Shown: positions 17,019 through 25,499 of the stretch, one piece after another
Position numbering within the stretch: the stretch's first letter is position 1
How the letters are laid out: every line of letters starts with the position of its first letter
NCBI RefSeq assembly: GCF_032062245.1
Contig: NZ_DAMBQF010000011.1
Coordinates: forward strand, 10,152-74,151
Length of the DNA stretch: 64,000 nt
From: Soonwooa sp032062245
GTDB lineage: Bacteria; Bacteroidota; Bacteroidia; Flavobacteriales; Weeksellaceae
Direction: 5' to 3'
Notes under the pieces: model-generated
What the model was told of the DNA's origin: nothing
What the model saw: the letters and a program-made list of their open reading frames with translations, nothing else
The model's database searches: none
Made by a program: the position numbers and the translations under genes

Positions 17019-18023
17019 ATGTCAGAACTGAACCAATCAGAAGATATTAAAAATTTAATGGAAAAAGTAAAAGAACAAAATTACTTTTTCAACCTACTAA
17101 AACAAGAAATCAATCGCGCTATTATCGGGCAAGAATATATGGTAGACCGTCTATTAATCGGATTACTTGGCAATGGCCATGTCCTTCTAGAAGGTGTGCC
17201 AGGACTTGCAAAAACTTTAGCGATAAAAACACTTGCCGAAGCGGTACATGGACAATTCTCGAGAATACAATTCACGCCAGATTTGTTACCCGCAGATGTT
17301 GTTGGGACGATGATTTATAATGTTAAAGAAAATGATTTTTCGATAAAAAAAGGACCTGTTTTTGCGAATTTCGTTTTGGCGGATGAGATTAACCGTGCGC
17401 CAGCAAAAGTACAATCAGCACTTTTGGAAGTGATGCAAGAAAAGCAAGTAACCATCGGCGATGAGACGATGCAATTACCAAAACCTTTTTTAGTTTTAGC
17501 AACACAAAACCCAATCGATCAAGAAGGAACTTATCTTTTACCAGAAGCGCAAACCGACCGTTTTATGCTAAAGTGTAAAGTCGATTATCCCGAATTAGAA
17601 GACGAGCGAAAAATCATGCGTATGATTTCCACTCAAGATATTCCGACAATTCGTCCAGTTGTTTCTTTAGACCAAATTGTGGAAGCTAAAAAATTAATCA
17701 ACCAAATCTACCTTGACGAGAAAATCGAAAAGTATATTTTGGACATGGTTTTTGCAACGCGTTATCCAGAAAAATATGGTTTAGCAGATCTTAAAAATCT
17801 TATCAATTTCGGTGCTTCGCCAAGAGCAAGTATCAACCTTGCTATCGCTTCGCGCGCCAATGCTTTCATCAAAGGAAGAGCTTTTGTAATTCCTGAAGAT
17901 GTTAAATCTATCGCAAAAGATGTGTTGAGACATCGTATTGGTTTAAGTTTCGAAGCGGAAGCCGAAGAAGTATCACAAGACGAAATTGTTGACAGAATAT
18001 TATCCAAAATACAAGCTCCTTAA
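17019..18023 (+). CDS. MoxR-family AAA+ ATPase
   Basis: MoxR ATPases act as chaperones for the metal-binding or maturation of partner proteins, usually those with VWA domains. The 334-residue protein has Walker A GVPGLAKT (residues ~66-73), Walker B VLADEINRAPAKVQ, sensor 1 LATQNPIDQEGTY, and the arginine-finger region EAQTDRFMLKCKVDYPE. It leads the run moxR-DUF58-BatD-like-batA-batB, the classical Bat/aerotolerance order. The 265-bp upstream gap is AT-rich with no clear single promoter. Confidence 0.92.
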   Translation: MSELNQSEDIKNLMEKVKEQNYFFNLLKQEINRAIIGQEYMVDRLLIGLLGNGHVLLEGVPGLAKTLAIKTLAEAVHGQFSRIQFTPDLLPADVVGTMIYNVKENDFSIKKGPVFANFVLADEINRAPAKVQSALLEVMQEKQVTIGDETMQLPKPFLVLATQNPIDQEGTYLLPEAQTDRFMLKCKVDYPELEDERKIMRMISTQDIPTIRPVVSLDQIVEAKKLINQIYLDEKIEKYILDMVFATRYPEKYGLADLKNLINFGASPRASINLAIASRANAFIKGRAFVIPEDVKSIAKDVLRHRIGLSFEAEAEEVSQDEIVDRILSKIQAP

Positions 18024-18084
18024 CTCAATTTACAATCTTAGATTTTAGAATTAAGATTTACTAAGCATTCCTATATTAACAACA

Positions 18085-18948
18085 ATGGAAATAAAAGATA
18101 TTGTCAAAAAGGTAAAACAAATCGAAATCCGTACGCGTAAGAAAACGGAATCCAGTCTTATGGGGCAATATCACAGCAATTTCAAAGGTCAAGGGATGAC
18201 GTTTTCGGAGGTTAGACCTTACCAATTTGGTGATGATATCCGCCGAATCGACTGGAATAAAACGGCACGTTTCCGCGAGCCTTTTATCAAGGTTATGGAA
18301 GAAGAACGGGAGTTGACAATGATAATCATGGTTGACATTTCGGCTTCCATGGATTACGGAACGCAACATGGACTAAAGCGTGACTTTGTTGCTGAAGTTG
18401 CGGCTTCACTTGCTTTTTCCGCAGTTGGTAATAATGATAAAGTTGGATTAATCCTTTTCGCAGATAAAGTTTACAAAGTGGTCCCTCCAAAGAAAGGTCG
18501 CAAACATGTTCTTTCAATTATAAGTCATATTTTGACCGCCGATTATGTACCCTCAAAATCCGATTTGGATGGTGCGCTCAATTATATGATGGGCGTTTTT
18601 AAAAGGAAATCTTTTTTGTTTTTGTTTTCCGATTTTCAAGATGAATTCGATCAACGTGTTTTGTCAGTTGCTTCGAAAAAACATCAGCTTTTAGGATTAA
18701 GAATTTATGACCAGAAAGATCAAGAAATACCAAATGTCGGTTATGCGTTATTGCAGGATTCGGAAACGGGACAAGACGTTTGGGTCAACACTTCCAATTC
18801 TCGCTGGCGGTATGAGTTTGCAGAACATCAAAAACAAAAATTCAGACATTTGCAGGAATCATTTGAGAACAGCGCTGCTAGCTTGATCAACATGACAACC
18901 AACGAAGATTATAGCAAATTTTTGTATCAATATTTTCAGAAAAAATAG
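18085..18948 (+). CDS. DUF58 (VWA-like) protein of the Bat cluster
   Basis: A 287-residue DUF58 protein, the usual partner of MoxR. The signature VRPYQFGDDIRRIDWNKTAR lies near residue 52, followed by a divergent VWA domain with MIDAS-type motif VDISASMDYG and a downstream FSDFQDEFD. No transmembrane segment is seen, so it is probably cytosolic. It sits 61 bp after moxR. Confidence 0.9.
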   Translation: MEIKDIVKKVKQIEIRTRKKTESSLMGQYHSNFKGQGMTFSEVRPYQFGDDIRRIDWNKTARFREPFIKVMEEERELTMIIMVDISASMDYGTQHGLKRDFVAEVAASLAFSAVGNNDKVGLILFADKVYKVVPPKKGRKHVLSIISHILTADYVPSKSDLDGALNYMMGVFKRKSFLFLFSDFQDEFDQRVLSVASKKHQLLGLRIYDQKDQEIPNVGYALLQDSETGQDVWVNTSNSRWRYEFAEHQKQKFRHLQESFENSAASLINMTTNEDYSKFLYQYFQKK

Positions 18949-18975
18949 TTTAACCTCAAAACAGAATTTTAGGCC

Positions 18976-19881
18976 TTGAAATATTTCAAGTTTTCATATA
19001 TCACGATTTTAGCTTTTTTAAGTCAAATTTTATTTGGACAAACGCTTTCCTCTAATCTTAGCAACACGACTTTAGCTTTGGGAGAAGTTGGCGAATACAA
19101 ATTAAAAATCGATAATCTACAAGGTAAAGAAGTCGTCGTAGCACCTAAAAACGAATTGCTTCCTTTTCATTTTGAAGTGGTTAGCGACAGTATTTCGAAA
19201 CAGCAAAACGAGTATTTTCGAGTTGTAAAATTTCAAATTTTTGATGAAGGAACTTTCAAAATTCCTGCTTTAGACATTAAAATCGGTGATCAAATTCAGA
19301 AGACGATTCCTTACGAAATCGAAGTCATCAACACCGCAAAAAAAGACGATGTCATCAACGACATTATGAAAAACAAACAAGTTGATCTTGGCATTAAAGA
19401 TTATTGGGAGCTATACAAATTCTATATTCTTGCGGCTTTGGTCGTTATTGGGATTATTTTCTTGATTGTTTATTATATTAAATATGGACGAAAAGTAAAA
19501 GGCAGTCCGAAAGTGTTGACCAACCAAACGCTTAAAGATCTTGACCGTCTCAAAAAGAAAAACTACATCCAAAATGGCAATTACAGAATGTATTATGTAG
19601 AGTTAATCGACATTACACGAGAGTTTTTGACCAAACAATATAAAATCCCAGCCAATGTTTTGCTAACCGATGATCTTATCGATTATATGAAAACTAGCAA
19701 TATTATTTCGGAACAAAACGAAAAAATTATTGAAGATATTTTCCAACGTGGCGACTTGGTAAAATTCGCTAAAACAATCCCAAATAGCGACATGATGGAG
19801 AAAGATTTTAATGATATTAAAACAATGGTGCAACGCTCTACCAAAGATGTGGAAGCCGAACAACTAAGAACTATGAACTAA
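18976..19881 (+). CDS. Bat-cluster membrane protein (short BatD-/DUF4381-like)
   Basis: A 301-residue protein with a signal peptide (YITILAFLSQILFGQ), a periplasmic beta-rich domain resembling the Ig-like domain of BatD (residues ~25-115), and a single membrane helix (YILAALVVIGIIFLIVYYI, ~150). A cytoplasmic helical domain has YRMYYVELIDITREFLTKQY. The start appears to be TTG 18976; no ATG fits before the signal peptide. Its position between DUF58 and batA makes a role in the Bat complex likely. Naming it BatD proper would be wrong, as the full-length batD is at 22807. Confidence 0.75.
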   Translation: MKYFKFSYITILAFLSQILFGQTLSSNLSNTTLALGEVGEYKLKIDNLQGKEVVVAPKNELLPFHFEVVSDSISKQQNEYFRVVKFQIFDEGTFKIPALDIKIGDQIQKTIPYEIEVINTAKKDDVINDIMKNKQVDLGIKDYWELYKFYILAALVVIGIIFLIVYYIKYGRKVKGSPKVLTNQTLKDLDRLKKKNYIQNGNYRMYYVELIDITREFLTKQYKIPANVLLTDDLIDYMKTSNIISEQNEKIIEDIFQRGDLVKFAKTIPNSDMMEKDFNDIKTMVQRSTKDVEAEQLRTMN

Positions 19882-19903
19882 CTGCGCAAGCGACTTTAGA
19901 ATA

Positions 19904-20899
19904 ATGAATTTCAATTTTGAATTTTATAGCCCTTGGCTGTTGTTACTTTTTTTGGTTTTTGTACCCTTAATCATTCTAGATTTTGGACGAAAAAAACCGA
20001 AAGGCATCAAAGTTCCAACAACGCAAGCGATGCGTCCGGCAGGTGGTTTAGGATTGATTATGGCATTTTTAAGATTTTCAAAATATTTGATTTTGTCAGC
20101 CTTGATTATTGCAATGGCACGTCCACGGACTTTCACCATAACCGACGACCGCGACGAGACCAAAGGCTTAGATATTATGCTAACAGTAGATGTTTCGTTA
20201 AGTATGTTAGCAAAAGACTTAGATCCTGACCGACTTGAAGCTTTAAAAAAGATAGCTAAAAACTTTGTTAATCAACGTCCGAATGACCGTATTGGTTTGG
20301 TTGCTTATTCTGGCGAAGCTTATACAAAAGTCCCGATGACGACCGATCATCAAGTTGTTAATGACGAAATATCCGAACTTAGTCCCACCGAATTACAGCC
20401 CGGAACGGCGATTGGCGAAGGATTGGTTGTAGCTGTTAACCATTTAAAAGAGTCGAAAGCGAAAAGCAAGATCATTATTTTGATGACCGATGGCGAGAAT
20501 AATGTCACGAATGCGACACCGCCAGAAATCGCGGCAGAACTTGCTATAAACAATGGTATTAAAGTCTACACCATTGGTATCGGAAGTCGTGGTTATGCGC
20601 TTTTCCCAACAGCTACAGATATTTTCGGCGATATTGTTTTCACTGAAAAAGAAACTGATTTGGATGAAAATCTCCTAAAAGAAATTGCAAATCGAACTGG
20701 CGGAAAATATTTCCGAGCAACCTCGAATGACAGTCTACAAGAGATTTATAACGACATTAATGGTTTAGAAAAATCAGATATTAAAACTTCAAAACTTTAT
20801 CAATATCAAGAATATTTCCGAATTTTCCTTTGGATTGCTTTAGGGATTTTATTGTTCGATATTATTTTGAGATGGTTTTTGTACAAAATATTGAGCTAG
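19904..20899 (+). CDS. batA: BatA, von Willebrand factor A membrane protein
   Basis: A 331-residue protein with two N-terminal helices (residues ~10-28 and ~55-75), a VWA domain, and a final helix (FLWIALGILLFDIILRW). The MIDAS is intact: VDVSLSMLAKD, a threonine in PGTAIGEG, and MTDGENN. Bat proteins form an inner-membrane complex that affects oxygen and stress tolerance in Bacteroides. It is followed 4 bp later by batB. Confidence 0.88.
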   Translation: MNFNFEFYSPWLLLLFLVFVPLIILDFGRKKPKGIKVPTTQAMRPAGGLGLIMAFLRFSKYLILSALIIAMARPRTFTITDDRDETKGLDIMLTVDVSLSMLAKDLDPDRLEALKKIAKNFVNQRPNDRIGLVAYSGEAYTKVPMTTDHQVVNDEISELSPTELQPGTAIGEGLVVAVNHLKESKAKSKIIILMTDGENNVTNATPPEIAAELAINNGIKVYTIGIGSRGYALFPTATDIFGDIVFTEKETDLDENLLKEIANRTGGKYFRATSNDSLQEIYNDINGLEKSDIKTSKLYQYQEYFRIFLWIALGILLFDIILRWFLYKILS

Positions 20900-20903
20900 A
20901 CAG

Positions 20904-21911
20904 ATGGATTTTTATTTAGATAATTATTGGTACGTTCTACTTTTCCTTTTACTTCCAGTGATTGGATTATTGCTGTTTAGCTTTATTAAATGGAAAAAAA
21001 AGAAACGCGAACTTTTTGCAGAAGCTCAATTCAGAGATCAATTATTTGCTAAAACAAGTAGATTTTCGAAGCTATTTCCAGGTTTATTTTTCTTGGCGAT
21101 TTTATTTTTAATTTTTGCAATGATTGATCTTCTAGGAGGTAAACAAGAAATAAAAACGCAGCAAAAAATGAACAATGTTATATTTTTGCTCGACGTTTCC
21201 AACTCGATGAATGCGCAAGACATCCAACCGAGCCGTCTACAACAAGGCAAAGATATTATCATTAATAGTTTTCCGAAAATGAATAATGATCGTGTTGGGA
21301 TTATTGTTTTTGCGGGTGAAGCTAACTCGATTATGCCTTTAACAACCGATTATAACGCTGCTGAATCTTACATCACGGGCATCGAAACCAGCGTTGTACA
21401 AACACAAGGCACCGACTTTTTGAAGGCGATGCAAATGGCGGTTAAAAAATTCAAATCCATACCAAAAGGTGCGAGAAAAGTTGTAATGATCAGCGATGGC
21501 GAAAACAATGAAGAAAATGAATCTGCAGCTATAAAACTGGCTAACCAAGAAGGCATTATCGTTTCGACAATTGGTATTGGCGGCGAACAAGGTGCGCCAA
21601 TTCCGGAATATTACTACGGACAATTGATGGGTTACAAAACCAATATGTCGGGTGAAACCGTCATGACCAAATTGGAAACAAAAGCTTTAAAAAATCTTGC
21701 ATCCAGCACAGACGGAAGTTATATCGATGGCAACGACTTAGAGTCTGCGGTTGCCAAACTTTCTGATGTTTTGAAAAAGTCAACAAATTCTAACACTTCA
21801 TATATAAGTTCTCAATCTGCAGAACATTATTATCAATACTTTTTAGGCGTTTCGATTGCGCTGTTTTTACTCATTTATTTATTTAATCCAAAGCGAGATT
21901 TAAATATTTAA
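20904..21911 (+). CDS. batB: BatB, von Willebrand factor A membrane protein
   Basis: A 335-residue paralogue of the preceding gene, with N-terminal helices (LLFLLLPVIGLLLFSFI and LFPGLFFLAILFLIFAM), a VWA domain with MIDAS LDVSNSMNAQD and ISDGENNEE, and a C-terminal helix (FLGVSIALFLLIYLF). Two tandem VWA proteins of this shape are the hallmark of batA-batB. A hairpin terminator at 21998-22027 separates it from batC. Confidence 0.88.
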   Translation: MDFYLDNYWYVLLFLLLPVIGLLLFSFIKWKKKKRELFAEAQFRDQLFAKTSRFSKLFPGLFFLAILFLIFAMIDLLGGKQEIKTQQKMNNVIFLLDVSNSMNAQDIQPSRLQQGKDIIINSFPKMNNDRVGIIVFAGEANSIMPLTTDYNAAESYITGIETSVVQTQGTDFLKAMQMAVKKFKSIPKGARKVVMISDGENNEENESAAIKLANQEGIIVSTIGIGGEQGAPIPEYYYGQLMGYKTNMSGETVMTKLETKALKNLASSTDGSYIDGNDLESAVAKLSDVLKKSTNSNTSYISSQSAEHYYQYFLGVSIALFLLIYLFNPKRDLNI

Positions 21912-21997
21912 AAACGGTATTTCGCCTCTTAGCTAGAACAAGTCTAAATAGCAAACTAACAATTCTCCCAAAATATACTATTTATCGGCATATTTAA

Positions 21998-22027
21998 CCC
22001 ATTTTAACGTTTTAAGAATGGGTTTTT
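21998..22027 (+). terminator. terminator between batB and batC
   Basis: CCCATTTTAA and TTAAGAATGGG pair around CGTT, followed by TTTTT. Confidence 0.6.
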
Positions 22028-22041
22028 AACAATTAAAGAAA

Positions 22042-22049
22042 TAATTTTG
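22042..22049 (+). promoter_or_regulatory. putative -7 box of batC-batD
   Basis: TAATTTTG lies 6 bp before the batC ATG, implying a nearly leaderless transcript or use of the second ATG at 22061. Confidence 0.4.
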
Positions 22050-22054
22050 CAGTT

Positions 22055-22807
22055 ATGAATATGAAGTTGATTCTCAGTCTTTTGTTTTTTATAATTCTTG
22101 GCCAATTTGGTATGGCTCAGGAAGGTTACAAAACACTTGTATATGAAGGCAATAGACAATTCGACAAAAAAAACTATGATGCTTCTTCTTCCAAATTCCT
22201 GGAGGCCGCTAAACTAGACGACAAAAACTTCGACGCACATTACAACCTTGGTAATGCTTTGTACAAAAAGAAAATGTATGAAGAAGCTAAAGCTGAGTTT
22301 CAAAAAGCGGAACAGAATGCAAAGAATAAAAATGATAAAGCTGCAGCACAATATAATCTTGGTAATGCAATGATGCAAACCGAGAAAATGGATCAAGCTG
22401 CTGAAATGTATAAAAAAGCTTTAAAAAATGATCCTTACAACGAAAGCATTCGTAAAAATTATGAGATTGCAAAGCTGAAAGAAAAAGAAAAAGACAAGAA
22501 AAAAGATCAAAACCAAGATAATAAAGGCGGCGATCAGCAAGATCAAAAACAACAAGGCGGACAAAATAACAAAGGTGACCAAAAAGGCAATCAGCCAAAT
22601 GGATCATCTAAAGATCAACAAGAAAAAGGTGAAGGTGCAGGCGACAAACAATCTACGCAAGAACCAAAAGAAAACGGAAACAAAATTCCGAAAGATATAG
22701 AAAACGCTATTTTAAATAAAGTACAGGACAGAGAGAAAGAAACTGCACGACGAATCCTTAACAAGGATGCAAACTCTATCCCACAGTCCAACGAGAAAGA
22801 TTGGTAA
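22055..22807 (+). CDS. batC: BatC-like TPR protein
   Basis: A 250-residue exported protein with a signal peptide (ILSLLFFIILGQFGMAQ) and two or three tetratricopeptide repeats (FDAHYNLGNALYKKKMYEEA; AAQYNLGNAMMQTEKMDQAA). A low-complexity Q/K/G/N/D linker (residues ~145-215) and a basic C-terminus follow. TPR proteins between batB and batD serve as scaffolds in the Bat system. Its stop overlaps the batD start (TAATG), so the two are translationally coupled. ATG 22055 is kept; ATG 22061 is also possible. Confidence 0.82.
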   Translation: MNMKLILSLLFFIILGQFGMAQEGYKTLVYEGNRQFDKKNYDASSSKFLEAAKLDDKNFDAHYNLGNALYKKKMYEEAKAEFQKAEQNAKNKNDKAAAQYNLGNAMMQTEKMDQAAEMYKKALKNDPYNESIRKNYEIAKLKEKEKDKKKDQNQDNKGGDQQDQKQQGGQNNKGDQKGNQPNGSSKDQQEKGEGAGDKQSTQEPKENGNKIPKDIENAILNKVQDREKETARRILNKDANSIPQSNEKDW

Positions 22808-24576
22808 TGAAGCACATTTGGTTTTCGTTTGTTTTAAGTATTTTCTCGACCATAACTTGTTATGGTCAAGTCTATATTTCGTCCGAAACCAATGTTAAAG
22901 AAACCACTACCAATGATGTTATCAGCCTCACGATTGCGGTAGAAATAAGTGGTGAAGACCAAGTACAAGAATCGCCAATCAAACTTCCGGACTTCCAAAG
23001 ATTCGATGTTTTAGATTACAATTCTGAACAAAATACAATTATTGATCCTGTTAGAAAAGTTAGGGTTAACCAAATGGTTTATCAATTTTTACTACAACCA
23101 AAACAATCTGGTTCTATCAAAATTGGTTCAGCTCTGGTTAAGGTCAATGGCAAAATGTACAAATCTGAGCCATTTGACATTTTGGTAAGAGACGTTTCTA
23201 AACGTATACCAGACAACACTCGTAATCTTGCTAGCCAAAATAATCAAACTTACCTTAATGTAAAACTTGACGATCACGAAGTCTATAAAAATCAACCTGT
23301 TGTTGCAACTTTGTCAGTAATTACTCGTGACGTCGATAATTTTAGAAAAGTTAAAAATATACAAACGCCGAAGAGCGGTAATATCCTAGTGCAACCAATC
23401 AGCTTAACACGTTCTGATATTGAACAAGATTCAAAATCTGGTCTGTTATCGCAAATTGTTGGTATTTATATTATTTTCCCAAAAGAAGCTGGGTCTGTAG
23501 AAGTGCCTGCTTTTACGGCAGAGATTGTGGATCAGGGTGCTACAAGACTTACATCCAACAGAACCAATATCTCTGTTAAACATTTACCAGCCGGCGCTCC
23601 AGAAGATTTCAACAATTTTGTTGGTAACTTCAGCATCGATATGACAAATGTCGAAAGTCTACCTCAACCAATAGAAATTAACAAACCTCTTGATATTGTT
23701 GTAAAACTTATCGGTCGCGGAAATCTATCGGCGCATAATATGCCGAAAATTATTCCGACGGAAGACTATGATGTTTTCCCTCCAAAGTTGGTGAAAAATC
23801 TAAAAGTTGAGAAAGAAGGCATCGTTGGTGACATCGAAGCGCATTATGTTATTGTCCCTAAAAAAGCAGGAAATATTGCCATTAAAACCGAAAAAATGGC
23901 TTTCTTTAATCCTGAGAAAAAGCTTTATAAAGACCTTGGCGAAAAGTCAATTGTAATACGTGCAATGACATCTTTAGAAATAGAAAATGCTAAATCTACA
24001 ATGCAAAAAGTTAACGAATATACCAACACTGTTTTGGATAAAGTTAACACGCCAGTTTTGCAAACAGAAACATTAAAACTATCCGAAAATAAAGGCATGA
24101 ACTGGCAAGTTATTTTCGGAAATTTAGCTTTAATAGGCGCGATGGGAATGGTAATCTATTTGGTTAGAAATCGTTATCAAAAGAAAAAATTAGCAAGTAT
24201 TATTAAAGAAGAGCAACTGAAATCGAGACCAAAGATTACAACAATCGAAGAGACTGAAGCTTTATTAAGAAGTAAATCTTCTCTTAACTTGACAAGTCAC
24301 TTTAATTATCTTGAAAATCTATTAATTCAAAAAAAATATTCGGAATTTTTTACTGAGTTTGCAAATCTAGAAGCAGAGGTTGATGCTAAATCAAATCAAA
24401 AATTTGGACATCCATACGCTCATCATTTAAAACAGACAAATGAAAATGTATACCAAAAATATACTTTACTAAAAGACTCTCTTAACACTGAGAAGTATTC
24501 GCCAATCATTAACGGAGAAAAATTAGATTATATTTTGGTACAAAGTAAAGAGGTTTTTTCAGCAATTGAAAATTAA
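22807..24576 (+). CDS. batD: BatD family protein
   Basis: A 589-residue membrane protein with a signal peptide (MKHIWFSFVLSIFSTITCYG), tandem periplasmic Ig-like domains (FDVLDYNSEQNTI, YQFLLQPKQSGSIKIGSA, PKKAGNIAIKTEKMAFFNPE), and one C-terminal helix (VIFGNLALIGAMGMVIYLV, ~430). A cytoplasmic coiled tail follows. This is the PF13584 BatD layout. The start is ATG 22807, overlapping batC by one base; an upstream TTG at 22801 is unnecessary. Confidence 0.87.
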   Translation: MKHIWFSFVLSIFSTITCYGQVYISSETNVKETTTNDVISLTIAVEISGEDQVQESPIKLPDFQRFDVLDYNSEQNTIIDPVRKVRVNQMVYQFLLQPKQSGSIKIGSALVKVNGKMYKSEPFDILVRDVSKRIPDNTRNLASQNNQTYLNVKLDDHEVYKNQPVVATLSVITRDVDNFRKVKNIQTPKSGNILVQPISLTRSDIEQDSKSGLLSQIVGIYIIFPKEAGSVEVPAFTAEIVDQGATRLTSNRTNISVKHLPAGAPEDFNNFVGNFSIDMTNVESLPQPIEINKPLDIVVKLIGRGNLSAHNMPKIIPTEDYDVFPPKLVKNLKVEKEGIVGDIEAHYVIVPKKAGNIAIKTEKMAFFNPEKKLYKDLGEKSIVIRAMTSLEIENAKSTMQKVNEYTNTVLDKVNTPVLQTETLKLSENKGMNWQVIFGNLALIGAMGMVIYLVRNRYQKKKLASIIKEEQLKSRPKITTIEETEALLRSKSSLNLTSHFNYLENLLIQKKYSEFFTEFANLEAEVDAKSNQKFGHPYAHHLKQTNENVYQKYTLLKDSLNTEKYSPIINGEKLDYILVQSKEVFSAIEN

Positions 24577-24598
24577 ACAAAAATATTTCATAATTTTG
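24566..24598 (+). promoter_or_regulatory. promoter of marC, TTG-N22-TAATTTTG
   Basis: TTG at 24566-24568 inside the end of batD and TAATTTTG at 24591-24598 fit the Bacteroidetes consensus and lie just upstream of the GTG start at 24622. Confidence 0.5.
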
Positions 24599-24621
24599 CG
24601 AAAAATTAAATTTATATACCT

Positions 24622-25224
24622 GTGAATTTTTTTGAACATATCTCTTGGAAAGAAACCTTTACGTGTTTCATGGTTTTGTTTGCGGTTATCGACATCATCG
24701 GATCGGTACCAATTATCGTTTCGTTACGTCAAAAGTTTGGTAAGATAGAAGCCGAAAAAGCTTCTATTGTTGCGGGAATTATCATGATTGCGTTTTTGTT
24801 TATCGGAAAAGAGATTCTAAGATTTATTGGCGTTGACCTCAACTCGTTCGCGATTGCTGGTGCTTTTGTCATCTTTATTATCGCTCTTGAAATGATCTTG
24901 GGCATCGAAATCCAAAAATCGTCACAAGCTAATGCCGCATCGATTGTACCAATTGCTTTCCCGTTGGTTGCAGGCGCAGGAACATTGACGACAACACTTT
25001 CTCTAAAAGCAGAGTTCCACGAGATTAATATCATTTTAGGAATTATCCTTAACACGATTTTGGTATACATCGTTTTGAGAATTGCACCTTGGATCGAAAA
25101 GAAAATGGGTGAAGGATCACTACAAATTTTACAAAAAGTTTTCGGAATTATCCTTTTAGCAATCTCTATTAAATTATTTACTGCTAACTTTGCACAGCTT
25201 ATTCAGAATTACGTACATTTTTAA
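24622..25224 (+). CDS. MarC family inner-membrane protein
   Basis: A 200-residue protein with six predicted membrane helices and the family segments AVIDIIGSVPIIVSLRQ (helix 1) and VAGAGTLTTTLSLKA (between helices 3 and 4). MarC/SNARE-associated-like proteins have no established transport substrate. The start codon is GTG. It has its own promoter, and a 64-residue membrane protein follows 11 bp later. Confidence 0.9.
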   Translation: MNFFEHISWKETFTCFMVLFAVIDIIGSVPIIVSLRQKFGKIEAEKASIVAGIIMIAFLFIGKEILRFIGVDLNSFAIAGAFVIFIIALEMILGIEIQKSSQANAASIVPIAFPLVAGAGTLTTTLSLKAEFHEINIILGIILNTILVYIVLRIAPWIEKKMGEGSLQILQKVFGIILLAISIKLFTANFAQLIQNYVHF

Positions 25225-25235
25225 AAAATAATATT

Positions 25236-25430
25236 ATGCAGCTGTTTTATAAAATATTCTTAGCCTTATTTGTGATATTTATCGGTATTAACATCTACGG
25301 AATTAATTGGAGCGTTGGCATTTTGGATGAAGAAAATTCTAAGTTTATTTTCTCCATTGCAGCTTCACTTATTGGTATTATCGTGATCTACATTATGAGC
25401 ACTTGGCAAAAAGTTGGTGTTAAAAAATAG
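25236..25430 (+). CDS. small membrane protein downstream of marC
   Basis: A 64-residue protein made of two hydrophobic helices (FYKIFLALFVIFIGINIYG and FSIAASLIGIIVIYIM) joined by a short acidic turn (ILDEENSK) with a basic tail. No family recognised, but the tight spacing to marC and the terminator right after it support a real, co-transcribed gene. Confidence 0.75.
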   Translation: MQLFYKIFLALFVIFIGINIYGINWSVGILDEENSKFIFSIAASLIGIIVIYIMSTWQKVGVKK

Positions 25431-25454
25431 TTTTTAAAATTAAACTTAAAATAA

Positions 25455-25480
25455 AAAAGCTTCTCAATTGAGAAGCTTTT
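25455..25480. terminator. bidirectional terminator between marC unit and glnS
   Basis: AAGCTTCTC and GAGAAGCTT form a perfect 9-bp stem around AATT. An A-run on the left and a T-run on the right serve both convergent units. Confidence 0.85.
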
Positions 25481-25499
25481 CTTGTATCTAATCCACAAA

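Noticed and set aside
22490..22680. Low-complexity Lys/Gln/Gly/Asn segment of BatC as a DNA repeat or frameshift
   Set aside because: It is a continuous frame and the usual disordered linker of BatC-like proteins.
25455..25480. Perfect palindrome AAGCTTCTC/GAGAAGCTT as an operator
   Set aside because: It lies between two convergent genes with A- and T-runs on either side, so a bidirectional terminator explains it.
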